From assembly GCA_902495945.1 (NCBI GenBank), contig CABUZD010000003.1:1-37320 (forward strand): 37,320 nucleotides of DNA, in the 5' to 3' direction. Origin of the DNA: an uncultured Collinsella sp. (lineage in GTDB: Bacteria > Actinomycetota > Coriobacteriia > Coriobacteriales > Coriobacteriaceae). The position numbers were made by a program, and so were the translations under genes. Under the pieces are notes generated by a model, which was not told where the DNA came from, did no database searches, and saw nothing but the letters and a program-made list of their open reading frames with translations. This document shows, one piece after another, positions 16,519 to 24,320 of the stretch (positions are counted from its first letter, which is position 1; each line of letters starts with the position of its first letter).

Positions 16519-16541
16519 ACCTGTCCCTTTTTGGTAGGTTT
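16503..16541. repeat. Dispersed repeat family A, half-unit supplying the glycosidase stop codon
   Basis: 39 nt: arms AAACCTGCCAAAA and TTTTGGTAGGTTT (12 of 13 pairs plus a G-U) around the conserved loop with CCTGTCCC. The TAA of the upstream gene is within the repeat, and the next gene starts 20 bases after it. Confidence 0.85.
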
Positions 16542-16560
16542 GGCAAGTGTGGGAGTTCGT

Positions 16561-17415
16561 ATGGATATCAAACGCAAGATTTCCGAGGCGCAGGGCCTTA
16601 CCCCTACCGAGCAACAGCTCGGCATCTCGGCCCTTGCCATGGGCGAGGACATCCGCGGGCTCTCTATTAAGGAATTTGCCGCGCGCGCCAACGTTTCCGT
16701 TGCGAGCGTGCACCGTTTTTGCAAAAAGCTCGGCCTCGAAGGCTTTAAGGACCTCAAGGTCGAGCTCATCCGCCTGGCAACCGAGGCGGGTAACCGACGC
16801 GACGTGGATATCAACTTTCCCTTCGACGCCACGTCCACCCCCGCGCAGGTTATGGAGCGCATGGAGGGGCTCTATCAGACCACTTTGGCCGAAACGCAGG
16901 AGCTGCTCGACCCCACACAGCTCGACCAGGCCGCCAAGCTCGTCATGCGCGCCGGCACCGTGGACATCTACACGGGCTCGCATAATCTGTATCCAGCGGG
17001 AATGTTCCGCGATCGCCTGCTTTCCGCCGGCAAAAGCGCGACGTGCCACGACAGTGTCGAGGCGCAGGTGCGTACGGCGCTCGCCTCGGGCCCCGACCAT
17101 GTGGCAATCGTTATCTCCTACAGCGGCCTTGCCCCCAACCTCAGGGAGATCTTGCCGATCCTTTACAGTCGACATGTCCCGGTCATCGTCATCGGCACAC
17201 CGTACTGCGCCCGCATTCACCCCGGCTTTGCCGCCTATCTCACGGTGAGCGATCACGAGAGCATGACGCATCGCATCACGCAGTTCGCCAGCCACATCGC
17301 CGTGCAATACGTACTCGATTCGCTCTATAGCAGCTACTTTGCCAAAGATTACGCCCGCTGCTCCGAGTTCTTAGAGCGCTCGTTCCCGTACACCCGCCTG
17401 CCCGGGCTCAAGTAG
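16561..17415 (+). CDS. MurR/RpiR-family regulator with SIS domain
   Basis: 284 residues. The N-terminal HTH_6 domain (1-~77: LTPTEQQLGISALAMGEDIRGLSIKEFAARANVSVASVHRFCKKLG, given here as parts) binds DNA. The SIS domain (about 105-245: VDIYTGSHNLYPAGMF, VAIVISYSGLAPNLREILPI, VPVIVIGTPYCA) binds a sugar phosphate. It is 42 bases after the glycosidase stop, on the same strand, with GGGAG 6 bases before the ATG, so it is likely co-transcribed and may control that cluster. The frame is open 30 bases further upstream but that part lies in the repeat. Confidence 0.9.
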   Translation: MDIKRKISEAQGLTPTEQQLGISALAMGEDIRGLSIKEFAARANVSVASVHRFCKKLGLEGFKDLKVELIRLATEAGNRRDVDINFPFDATSTPAQVMERMEGLYQTTLAETQELLDPTQLDQAAKLVMRAGTVDIYTGSHNLYPAGMFRDRLLSAGKSATCHDSVEAQVRTALASGPDHVAIVISYSGLAPNLREILPILYSRHVPVIVIGTPYCARIHPGFAAYLTVSDHESMTHRITQFASHIAVQYVLDSLYSSYFAKDYARCSEFLERSFPYTRLPGLK

Positions 17416-17456
17416 CGACGAGCGAGGATTCTTTGACGCTTATCTAACGAGAGTAC

Positions 17457-17514
17457 GTAGTCATTGGGGACGTTCTTAAACGACTAGTCAAACAAGAACG
17501 TCCCCAATGACTAC
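17457..17514. repeat. Dispersed repeat family B, inverted copy (perfect hairpin)
   Basis: Perfect 21-bp arms 17457-17477 and 17494-17514 around a 16-base loop that contains CGACTAGTC. Each arm carries one GTCCCCAA core. The ends are GTAG and CTAC. It lies 41 bases after the RpiR stop and may act as its terminator-like hairpin. Confidence 0.85.
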
Positions 17515-17518
17515 ATCA

Positions 17519-17564
17519 GGAGTGTCCCAAACTGCCAGCAGAAAAGGAACGTCCCCAAGTGCCA
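17519..17564. repeat. Dispersed repeat family B, copy 4
   Basis: 46-nt twin-core unit, nearly identical to copy 1 at 9305-9350 (four bases differ or fewer). It ends 47 bases before the left inverted repeat of the IS element. Confidence 0.85.
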
Positions 17565-17735
17565 CCCCTTGCCAGCAACGGGAGTGCCGATGTTTTGGCA
17601 ACGACAGACACTATGACCCAATCCGAGGGCACGGAAACGACAGGAGCCCCCGCTCGTGACCTCGGGTCGGGGCTGCGACAATGTTGTTGAAGTGCCAGAG
17701 GCGCAGCCGCGCCGCAACGAGGTTGGGAGGCTCCC

Positions 17736-18869
17736 GTGCCTAGATATTCTACCGCCTTCGGAATGGACGTACACCTCAGGTCCACCACCGTCTGCGCGCT
17801 CGACGCGGAGACGGGCGAGGCCGTGGCGAGGAGGTTCCGCGGCAACCCGTGGGGCGAGGTCGCAGAGTGGATGTCGGGCTTCCCGGGCCCGTCGCTCGCC
17901 GCCTACGAGAGCGGCTACCTCGGCTTCGCGCCGCAGAGGGAGCTGTCGGCCCTCGGCGTCGACTGCGTCGTCGCGGCCGTCTCCAAGGTCCCGAGGTCAG
18001 CGGCCGACCTCTCGTCCAAGAACGACCGCAACGACGCGGCCAGGATGGCCAAGGCGATACTGTCGCACGACGTCACCCCGGTATGGGTGCCGTCCCCCGA
18101 GATCGAGGGGCTCAGGGACCTCGCCGCCGCCCACGACGCGGCGACCGCCAGGCTCGCGGCGGCGAAGCAGAAGCAGCGGCTCCTAGCGTTCCTCGCCCGC
18201 CGGGGCCACGTCTACGGCGGCACGACGCCGGCGGGAAACCCCCGAAAGTACTGGACGTACGGCTTCCTCAGGTGGCTCGACAAGGTGCGGCCCGCCGACG
18301 ACGGCGGCATCCGGGCGCTGGCGGCGCTGAGGAACGAGGTCGAGGCGGCCGACGAGGCAAGGGAGGCCCTCCTCGCCGAGTACAGGGCCGCTGTCGCGGC
18401 GGGCCCCCTCTCGGCCGAGGTCGAGGCGCTCCAGTCCATCAAGGGGTGCGGGTTCGTGCTCGCCGCCGCCTTCGCGTCCGAGGTCGGCGACTTCTCGAGG
18501 TTCCGCTCCGGCAGGCAGGTGACGGCCTACTTCGGCCTCGCCCCGAAGCAGAGGTCGAGCGCCGACTCCGTGCGGCTCGGCGGAATCAGCGGGGCCGGCA
18601 ACGCGCTCGTCAGGAGGCTGGCGGTCGAGGGGTCCTGGCGCTACGCCCAGGCCGGGCACCAGCCCAAGCTGATGCCCAAGGGCTCCGGAGTCCCGCTCGA
18701 GATAAGGATGCACGGGAGGAAGGGGTCCGAGCGCCTGCTCCGGCGACGCGAGGAGATGCTCGAGAGGGGCATGCCCCAGGCGAAGGCGAACGCCGCCACC
18801 GCCGCCGAGCTCGTGAGGTGGCTGTGGGCCCTCGGCATGATGTGCCGGGAGGCCGGCGAAGAGACATAG
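17736..18869 (+). CDS. IS110-family transposase/recombinase
   Basis: A 377-residue DEDD recombinase. The RuvC-like N-terminus carries D11 (FGMDVH), E58 (AYESG), and D97/D100 (KNDRND), and the C-terminal Tnp20 domain has the conserved serine S285 in GGISGAGN. The GTG start has GGGAGG 5 bases upstream. Codon use is even more GC-rich than the surrounding genes (AGG and CTC frequent), in keeping with recent arrival. The gene appears intact. Enzymes of this family insert DNA at sites chosen by an element-encoded bridge RNA. Confidence 0.93.
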   Translation: MPRYSTAFGMDVHLRSTTVCALDAETGEAVARRFRGNPWGEVAEWMSGFPGPSLAAYESGYLGFAPQRELSALGVDCVVAAVSKVPRSAADLSSKNDRNDAARMAKAILSHDVTPVWVPSPEIEGLRDLAAAHDAATARLAAAKQKQRLLAFLARRGHVYGGTTPAGNPRKYWTYGFLRWLDKVRPADDGGIRALAALRNEVEAADEAREALLAEYRAAVAAGPLSAEVEALQSIKGCGFVLAAAFASEVGDFSRFRSGRQVTAYFGLAPKQRSSADSVRLGGISGAGNALVRRLAVEGSWRYAQAGHQPKLMPKGSGVPLEIRMHGRKGSERLLRRREEMLERGMPQAKANAATAAELVRWLWALGMMCREAGEET

Positions 18870-19126
18870 CCCCCGTCCCGGCGAGCCGGGCAGCCTTCGG
18901 GGATACCCCCGTTCTCGCTGTGCGCGCGGCGGTCGCCGCATTCGCGTCGACAGACTTGGGAACCCCCGCCGAAGGAGAGGATTGCGGGCCGCCAGAGCGG
19001 TATCCGCGGATATGAGACTGAGCCGAAGGCGTCGACGACATGCCGGGGGCGGACCGGGACGGGTTCAACGGCAGGCCCCGCCGACCGATTGCAAGCGGTC
19101 GGCGGGGCCATTGTGGCTCTTGACAG
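18870..19126 (+). ncRNA. Candidate bridge-RNA region of the IS element
   Basis: This 257-base 3' non-coding stretch has several stems, the strongest being a perfect 14-bp hairpin at 19074-19087/19096-19109 (loop ATTGCAAG). It contains CGACAGAC (18948-18955), identical to the left junction at 17602-17609, and ATATGAG (19010-19016), identical to the right junction at 19138-19144. Such matches are what guide loops may look like. RNA ends and folding are not determined; the assignment is inference from the IS1111 group. Confidence 0.35.
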
Positions 19127-19154
19127 CGGATTGGGTCATATGAGCGAGCGACGT

Positions 19155-19289
19155 CCAGGGCGAACAAGTTGGCATGAAAAGGGCAAGGCATAGACCTTCT
19201 TGGTCATGCCCTGCCTTTTGAATGACAAATTGTCGCCCTGGGCGGCGCGCAGCGTCGAGCAGTTACGGCGTTTGGTAAAACGCCGTAAC
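19155..19289 (-). ncRNA. Structured 3' module C, copy 2 (after pyrE)
   Basis: Same order as copy 1. On the minus strand, a perfect 12-bp hairpin (19262-19273/19278-19289, loop TACC) overlaps the pyrE stop by one base. Then come the identical 13-base linker TGCTCGACGCTGC, and an outer stem (19230-19241 with 19155-19167, one bulged A) enclosing an inner hairpin with loop AAGAA (19177-19195/19201-19219). Stem sequences differ from copy 1 yet remain paired. Confidence 0.65.
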
Positions 19290-19969
19290 TAACGAGCTCC
19301 GTACTGCTCGTAGTAGGCGTCGATGGCGGCCTTGAGCTCGTCATCGATGACGACTTTGCCGTCGATCTCGTGGTTGTAGAGGGTCTCGACGACCTCGGCC
19401 ATGGAGACGATGCTCGCGACGGGGAAACCGTACTTGGCCTCGATCTCCTTTTGCGCGGTGGTCACGCCGCCCTTGCCGACCTCCATGCGGTTGAGAGACA
19501 CGATCAGGCCCTTAATCTCGACATCGGCAGCAGCCTTGACCTGGGGATAGGTCTCGTCGATGGACTTGCCGCTGGTGGTGACGTCCTCGACCATAATCAC
19601 GCGGTCGCCATCCTGGGGCTCATAGCCCAGCAGGTTGCCCTTGTCGGCGCCGTGGTCCTTGGCCTCCTTACGGTCGCAGCAGTACTTGACCTCCTTGCCA
19701 TACAGCTCGTGGTAGGCAATGGCGGTCACGACGGCCAGCGGAATACCCTTGTAGGCCGGTCCAAACAGCACATCAAAGTCGTCGCCAAAGTTATCGTGGA
19801 TGGCCTGGGCGTAATACTCGCCCAGCTTCTTGAGCTGATAGCCCGTCACGTAAGCGCCGGCGTTCATAAAAAACGGGGACCGACGGCCGCTCTTGAGCGT
19901 AAAGCTGCCGAACTTAAGAACGTCGGACTCGACCATAAACTTGATGAACTCTTGCTTGTAAGCCTCCAT
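19289..19969 (-). CDS. pyrE: Orotate phosphoribosyltransferase
   Basis: A 226-residue type I phosphoribosyltransferase that joins orotate and PRPP to give OMP in pyrimidine synthesis. Motifs are FTLKSGRRSPFFMNAG, GPAYKGIPLA, and the PRPP-binding loop VIMVEDVTTSGKSIDET. GAGAGGAG lies about 5-6 bases before the ATG. No other pyr gene is beside it, so it is a single-gene unit. Its 3' end merges with module C. Confidence 0.96.
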   Translation of the reverse strand: MEAYKQEFIKFMVESDVLKFGSFTLKSGRRSPFFMNAGAYVTGYQLKKLGEYYAQAIHDNFGDDFDVLFGPAYKGIPLAVVTAIAYHELYGKEVKYCCDRKEAKDHGADKGNLLGYEPQDGDRVIMVEDVTTSGKSIDETYPQVKAAADVEIKGLIVSLNRMEVGKGGVTTAQKEIEAKYGFPVASIVSMAEVVETLYNHEIDGKVVIDDELKAAIDAYYEQYGAR

Positions 19970-20099
19970 GCGGGCTCCTCTCGTAATCGCGTACGTGCCC
20001 TCCAGTTTAGCGCAGGCGAAGCGTCGACGCGGGCGCGCTTTGAGACCACGCCATTCTGTAAAGGCTTTGTCAGGGGGAATGGTTTTCCGAACAATGGGG

Positions 20100-20128
20100 T
20101 TGACATGGCAAATCTTCTCATCAAAAAT
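20100..20128 (+). promoter_or_regulatory. Probable mgtA promoter
   Basis: A perfect -35 TTGACA (20100-20105) is followed 17 bases later by AAAAAT (20123-20128, 4 of 6 matches). Transcription would start near 20135, leaving a leader of about 270 bases. Confidence 0.45.
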
Positions 20129-20195
20129 ACGGGCGGATTAAAAAGGGGTACGAGATACCCAAAGCGCGCTGCGCCCGGCCTTAGGGAGGTGTGCC

Positions 20196-20267
20196 ATGGA
20201 AGGCAGTCCTAGTCGAAAAACCTGCATGTCGCCCTCGGCACGCCTCGAGGACTCCGCACACGCATAA
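20196..20267 (+). CDS. Possible leader peptide upstream of mgtA
   Basis: A 23-codon frame with AGGGAGG 6 bases before its ATG. It begins MEGSPSRKTC, continues MSPSARLEDSAHA and stops at TAA 20265-20267. It repeats an SPS tripeptide and is followed by a 9-bp hairpin. Leader peptides control mgtA-type genes in other bacteria (mgtL in Salmonella). This one has no recognisable similarity, so its role is inference. Confidence 0.4.
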   Translation: MEGSPSRKTCMSPSARLEDSAHA

Positions 20268-20293
20268 ACGCCACCGGCAGATCGCCAAAACCA

Positions 20294-20321
20294 CCACAAA
20301 GGCGCACTGCACCCTTTGTGG
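20294..20321 (+). promoter_or_regulatory. Hairpin in the mgtA leader
   Basis: CCACAAAGG (20294-20302) and CCTTTGTGG (20313-20321) form a perfect 9-bp stem with a 10-base loop, starting 27 bases after the possible leader peptide. A run of six T (20353-20358) lies further down. The 19970-20100 stretch before the promoter shows nothing else. Confidence 0.45.
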
Positions 20322-20406
20322 GCTCAAGAGCTTGACGTGAGCGACATCTAGGTTTTTTGAAGCAAATACGACACGTACGCTAACTCCCTTCAACAAGGAG
20401 GACCCT

Positions 20407-23175
20407 ATGCTGATGCTCAAAACCGCCACGGTTCTCAAAGCCATCTCCAAGCGCCGCCGCACGGCGCGCCCTGCCGCTCACACCGGCCTGTCCAAGAACA
20501 CCATATTCGCCGCCACCCATAGCGCCGAGGACGCTCTCGTACTGCTTGACGCCACGGCAAACGGCCTCACCGCCGAGCAGGCAACCGAGCGCCTGGACGC
20601 CTCCGGCCCCAACACCATCGAGGCACTGACCAAGACACTCGCCCGCCGCATCGCTGACGCGTTCATCGATCCCTTCGCCGGCATCCTCGCCGCGCTCGCG
20701 CTGGTCTCGCTCTACATCGACGTGCTCTCCGTGCCCGAGCCGCAGCGCGATCCCTCCACGGTCATCGTTATCGGCATCATGCTGCTGGTATCGGGCGGCA
20801 TGAAGTTTATCCAGGAGGCCCGCAGCGGCAATGCGGCCGAGGCCCTTAAGGACCTGGTCTCCAACACTTGCACCGCCCTGCGCGACGGTAAGTGCATCGA
20901 GATCCCCTTCGACGAGCTCGTCCCCGGCGATATGATCCGCCTCTCTGCCGGCGATATGGTGCCGGCAGATGCCCGCATCATCACCGCGCGCGACCTGTTT
21001 GTGATCGAGTCCGCACTCACCGGCGAGAGCGAGGCCGTCGAGAAGACCACCGCCGTCACTGTCGTCGAGGGTGCCGACAGCTCCGCGCTGCCACTCTCCG
21101 CCTGCAAGAACATCGTCTTTACCGGCACCTCCGTACAAAACGGCACCGCCATGGCGCTTGTCGTTGCCACCGGCTCGGACACCTACCTGGGCGGCATCGC
21201 CAAGATGCTCAACGGGCGCGGCGAAAAGAGCGCGTTTGACCGCGGTGTCTCGAGCGTCTCCATGTTGCTCGTACGTCTCATGCTCGTTATGGCTCCGGCC
21301 GTCTTTGCCATCAATGCCGCCACCAAGGGCAACGTCATCGACGCACTGCTGTTCGCCACGAGCGTGGCCGTGGGCATCACGCCGCAGATGCTTCCCGTCA
21401 TCGTGACCACGAGCCTGTCGCAGGGCGCCAAGGACCTCGCCCGTCGTCAGGTTATCGTCAAGGAGCTGCCGGCAATCCAAAACCTCGGCGCGATGGACGT
21501 CCTGTGCTGCGACAAGACCGGCACCCTCACCGAAGACCGCATCGTGCTCGAGCGCTACCTCAACACCGACGGCAACGAGGACGCACGCGTGCTGCGCCAT
21601 GCGTTTTTGAACAGCTTCTTCCAGACCGGCCTCAAAAACCTTATCGACCTGGCCGTTATCGACCGTGCCGACGTGACGCCCTCGACCGTCGTGCCCGATT
21701 CCATGCTGGGCCAGAGCCTGCGCGACCGCTATACCAAGGTCGACGAGGTTCCCTTCGATTTTTCGCGCCGTCGCCTGAGCGTAGTTGTCGCCGATGCCCA
21801 AGGCAAAACCCAGATGGTCACCAAGGGAGCTGCCGAGGAAATGCTCGATATCTGCTCCTTTGTCGAGGTCGATGGCATCGCCCAGCCGCTCACCGAAGAT
21901 AAGCTCTCCCAGATTCGCCAGCAGGTCGCTGGGCTCAATGCCGAGGGCCTACGCGTAATTGCCGTGGCGCAGAAGACCAATCCGCGCTGCGTGGGCGAGT
22001 TTGGCATTGCCGACGAATGCGACATGGTGTTGATGGGCTTTTTGGCCTTCCTCGATCCGCCCAAGGCGAGTGCCGCGGGCGCCGTCGCCACCCTCGAGGC
22101 CAAGGGCGTGGCGGTCAAGGTCCTGACCGGCGACAACGATCGCGTCGCCGCCACCGTCTGCGAGCAGATCGGTATCGACGCGAGCAATGTCTTGCTGGGC
22201 TCCGAGATCGATGCGCTCGATGACGCCGAGCTTGCCGAGCGCGCCGAGAAAACCCATCTGTTCGCCAAGCTCTCGCCGCTGCAGAAAGTGCGCCTGGTGC
22301 GCGTCATGCGCGAGCTGCTCGGCCACACCGTGGGCTTTATGGGCGACGGCATCAACGACGCCGCCGCCATGCGCGCGAGCGATTGCGGCATCTCGGTCGA
22401 TTCGGCCGTCGACATTGCCAAGGAATCCGCCGATATCATCTTGCTTCAGAAGGACCTGGGCGTGCTCGAGCGCGGCATCATCGAAGGCCGCCGCACCTAC
22501 GGCAACCTGCTCAAGTACCTCAAGACCACGGTGAGCTCCAACTTTGGCAACGTGCTGTCCGTGACCGTCGCGAGCCTGTTCCTGCCGTTTTTGCCCATGA
22601 GCGCCCTGCAGCTGGTGCTGCTGTCGCTCGTCTACGAGATCGTGTGCATCGCGCTGCCGTGGGATACCGTCGACGACGCCTGGACTGCTCATCCGCGCGC
22701 CTGGGACGCCGCGTCCATCAAGGGCTTTATGCTCGAGTTGGGCCCCGTGAGTTCGCTGTTTGACATCGTGACCTTCGCCGCACTCTTCTTTGTGGTGTGC
22801 CCCGCCGCCGTGGGCGCAAGCTGGTCCGAGCTTGCCGCCGCGGGCAACGTCGCGGGTATGACGACTTTCGCCGCAATCTTCCAGAGCGGCTGGTTTGTCG
22901 AGTCCATGTGGTCACAGACACTCGTGATCCACATGCTGCGCTCCCCGCATCTGCCGAGCCTGCGCGACCACGCCGCGCCCGCCCTGTGCGTTCTCACCGT
23001 ACTGGGCCTGGCGCTCGTCACTTGGCTACCGGCAAGCCCCATCGCCGATGCGCTCGGCCTTACGACGCTGCCCACGAGCTTTTTCGCACTGCTCGTCGGC
23101 ATAGTTACCGCCTACATCGCGCTCACCCAGCTAGCAAAGCGTCGCTACATCGCCCGCCACGGCGAGCTGCTGTGA
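20407..23175 (+). CDS. mgtA: Magnesium-importing P-type ATPase
   Basis: A 922-residue P3B-type ATPase that moves Mg2+ into the cell. It has an N-terminal cytoplasmic region with a basic start, actuator loop with LTGES, phosphorylation site Asp369 (CCDKTGTLTED), nucleotide-binding domain, hinge GDGINDAAAM, and about ten membrane segments, with the last six after GNLLKYLKTTVSSNFGN. VTKGAAEEML and KVLTGDNDRVAA are typical of MgtA/MgtB. The ATG has AAGGAGG 5-6 bases upstream. It stands alone and ends at a strong bidirectional hairpin. Confidence 0.93.
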   Translation: MLMLKTATVLKAISKRRRTARPAAHTGLSKNTIFAATHSAEDALVLLDATANGLTAEQATERLDASGPNTIEALTKTLARRIADAFIDPFAGILAALALVSLYIDVLSVPEPQRDPSTVIVIGIMLLVSGGMKFIQEARSGNAAEALKDLVSNTCTALRDGKCIEIPFDELVPGDMIRLSAGDMVPADARIITARDLFVIESALTGESEAVEKTTAVTVVEGADSSALPLSACKNIVFTGTSVQNGTAMALVVATGSDTYLGGIAKMLNGRGEKSAFDRGVSSVSMLLVRLMLVMAPAVFAINAATKGNVIDALLFATSVAVGITPQMLPVIVTTSLSQGAKDLARRQVIVKELPAIQNLGAMDVLCCDKTGTLTEDRIVLERYLNTDGNEDARVLRHAFLNSFFQTGLKNLIDLAVIDRADVTPSTVVPDSMLGQSLRDRYTKVDEVPFDFSRRRLSVVVADAQGKTQMVTKGAAEEMLDICSFVEVDGIAQPLTEDKLSQIRQQVAGLNAEGLRVIAVAQKTNPRCVGEFGIADECDMVLMGFLAFLDPPKASAAGAVATLEAKGVAVKVLTGDNDRVAATVCEQIGIDASNVLLGSEIDALDDAELAERAEKTHLFAKLSPLQKVRLVRVMRELLGHTVGFMGDGINDAAAMRASDCGISVDSAVDIAKESADIILLQKDLGVLERGIIEGRRTYGNLLKYLKTTVSSNFGNVLSVTVASLFLPFLPMSALQLVLLSLVYEIVCIALPWDTVDDAWTAHPRAWDAASIKGFMLELGPVSSLFDIVTFAALFFVVCPAAVGASWSELAAAGNVAGMTTFAAIFQSGWFVESMWSQTLVIHMLRSPHLPSLRDHAAPALCVLTVLGLALVTWLPASPIADALGLTTLPTSFFALLVGIVTAYIALTQLAKRRYIARHGELL

Positions 23176-23220
23176 CGCGCGACCCATCAAGCGGTCAAAA
23201 AGTCCCGCCTCAAATTAAAC

Positions 23221-23254
23221 CGCCCCCATTTCCTGTGCTAAGGAAATGGGGGCG
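23221..23254. terminator. Bidirectional terminator between mgtA and the ROK kinase gene
   Basis: A perfect 14-bp stem (CGCCCCCATTTCCT with its complement) and a 6-base loop. The minus strand continues GGTTTAATTT. It lies between two convergent genes. Confidence 0.85.
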
Positions 23255-23300
23255 CTTTACGCCGGCCTTTATCTTTTTCGACAGCCTCGTTTGGCTCGCG

Positions 23301-24212
23301 CTACACCAGACGCATGGCCTCCTGGACAGCACCGTAAAGGTTGGCGTCGTTGCCGAGCTCGGCCACCTTTATCTGCGGCACAGGAATGCCAGCAAGGGTC
23401 CCTTCGTAACTCGCGAGGGCCAGCGGCATCTGCGCACGCAGGGCATCGACGAGCTCGGGATGGCACGAGATGCCGCCTGCGATCACAAAGACCTCGGGGT
23501 CGAGCACGGCCTGCAGGTTGATGAGCTGTCCGTCAAATGCGCGAGCGTAGCGGTCGAGCGCGCGCTGCGCCGCTATGTCGCCATCCGCGATCCACTCAAA
23601 GACGCGGCGGCCGTCCACCGGAGAATCCGCAGGCAGGCCCTTCTCGGCAACGGCGGCATCGCGGAGCGCGCGCCAACCGCCCGAGCCCGCAAAGGAGTTT
23701 TCCATGCTCGCGGCAGTCGTGGCATCGTTGCGCAAGAAGCTGAACTCGCCTGCAAAGCAGTGCGCTCCGCGCAGGACCTTGCCGTCGATGACGATACCGC
23801 CGCCGATGCCCGTGCCGATAGCGAGCACCACGCCAAAACGCGTCCCGCGCAGAGCGCCAGCCGCATACTCACCGAGTGCACAGCACTTACCGTCGTTATT
23901 GACGGCAACCGGCACCCCCAGCGCCTCGCGCATGAGCTTTCCCAGTGGGCAGCCGTCCATAAACGTGAGCGCACCGCCGCGATGGATCGTTCCCGTGACA
24001 TCTCCCTCGTAAATACCGCCGGGTGCGCTCACGCCTACGGCGCTCACGCGCTCACGGTACGGCTCGACGAGCCCGATCAACGCCGAAACGGTCTCCTCAG
24101 CCGTGGTAAAGCCCGTCGGCAGGCTCCCGCGCTCGCGGATGGAAAAATCCTCGCCCAGCACAGCCCATTTAACGGCCGTACCGCCCACATCGATTCCAAA
24201 GAACTCCTGCAT
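23301..24212 (-). CDS. ROK-family sugar kinase without the usual zinc motif
   Basis: A 303-residue ASKHA-fold kinase. The ATP site reads GIDVGGTAVKWAV near the N-terminus, the catalytic Asp is in VNNDGK, and GTGIGGGIVIDG and the final VIAGGISCHPEL are typical. The CxCGxxGCxE zinc motif of most ROK kinases is replaced by FSFLRNDATTAASMENSF, as in BglK-like beta-glucoside kinases and some other divergent ROK proteins. It is the third gene of an MFS-glycosidase-kinase set on the minus strand. It probably phosphorylates the sugar released by the glycosidase, or the intact glycoside. GAGGGG lies 6 bases before the ATG. Confidence 0.85.
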   Translation of the reverse strand: MQEFFGIDVGGTAVKWAVLGEDFSIRERGSLPTGFTTAEETVSALIGLVEPYRERVSAVGVSAPGGIYEGDVTGTIHRGGALTFMDGCPLGKLMREALGVPVAVNNDGKCCALGEYAAGALRGTRFGVVLAIGTGIGGGIVIDGKVLRGAHCFAGEFSFLRNDATTAASMENSFAGSGGWRALRDAAVAEKGLPADSPVDGRRVFEWIADGDIAAQRALDRYARAFDGQLINLQAVLDPEVFVIAGGISCHPELVDALRAQMPLALASYEGTLAGIPVPQIKVAELGNDANLYGAVQEAMRLV

Positions 24213-24320
24213 ATTCGCCCCTCACATGCCATAGCCCCGAACGCGCATCGCCGCGACCACCACAGGGGCTGCCCTTATGATGGTCGTGCAGCAAATCGCG
24301 CCCGGAGCCGATTATCTCTA

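Larger units (their letters stand above)
17612..19140 (+). mobile_element. IS110-family element, IS1111-like group
   Basis: The transposase gene at 17736-18869 is flanked by 14-bp perfect inverted repeats, TATGACCCAATCCG at 17612-17625 and its complement at 19127-19140. Sub-terminal inverted repeats and a long 3' non-coding end (257 bases) are features of the IS1111 group. Exact ends are a few bases outside these repeats and cannot be fixed without an empty site. The element is inserted between repeat family B copy 4 and module C copy 2. Confidence 0.8.

Noticed and set aside
15613..17307. 564-codon minus-strand frame
   Set aside because: Antisense of the GH106-like and RpiR genes and crosses repeat A.
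17612..17735. Bridge RNA in the left end of the IS
   Set aside because: The left end is only about 110 bases and lacks strong stems; the right end fits the IS1111 group better.
20135..20406. M-box (ykoK) Mg2+ riboswitch before mgtA
   Set aside because: I could not match the conserved M-box core; only simple hairpins and a peptide frame are seen.
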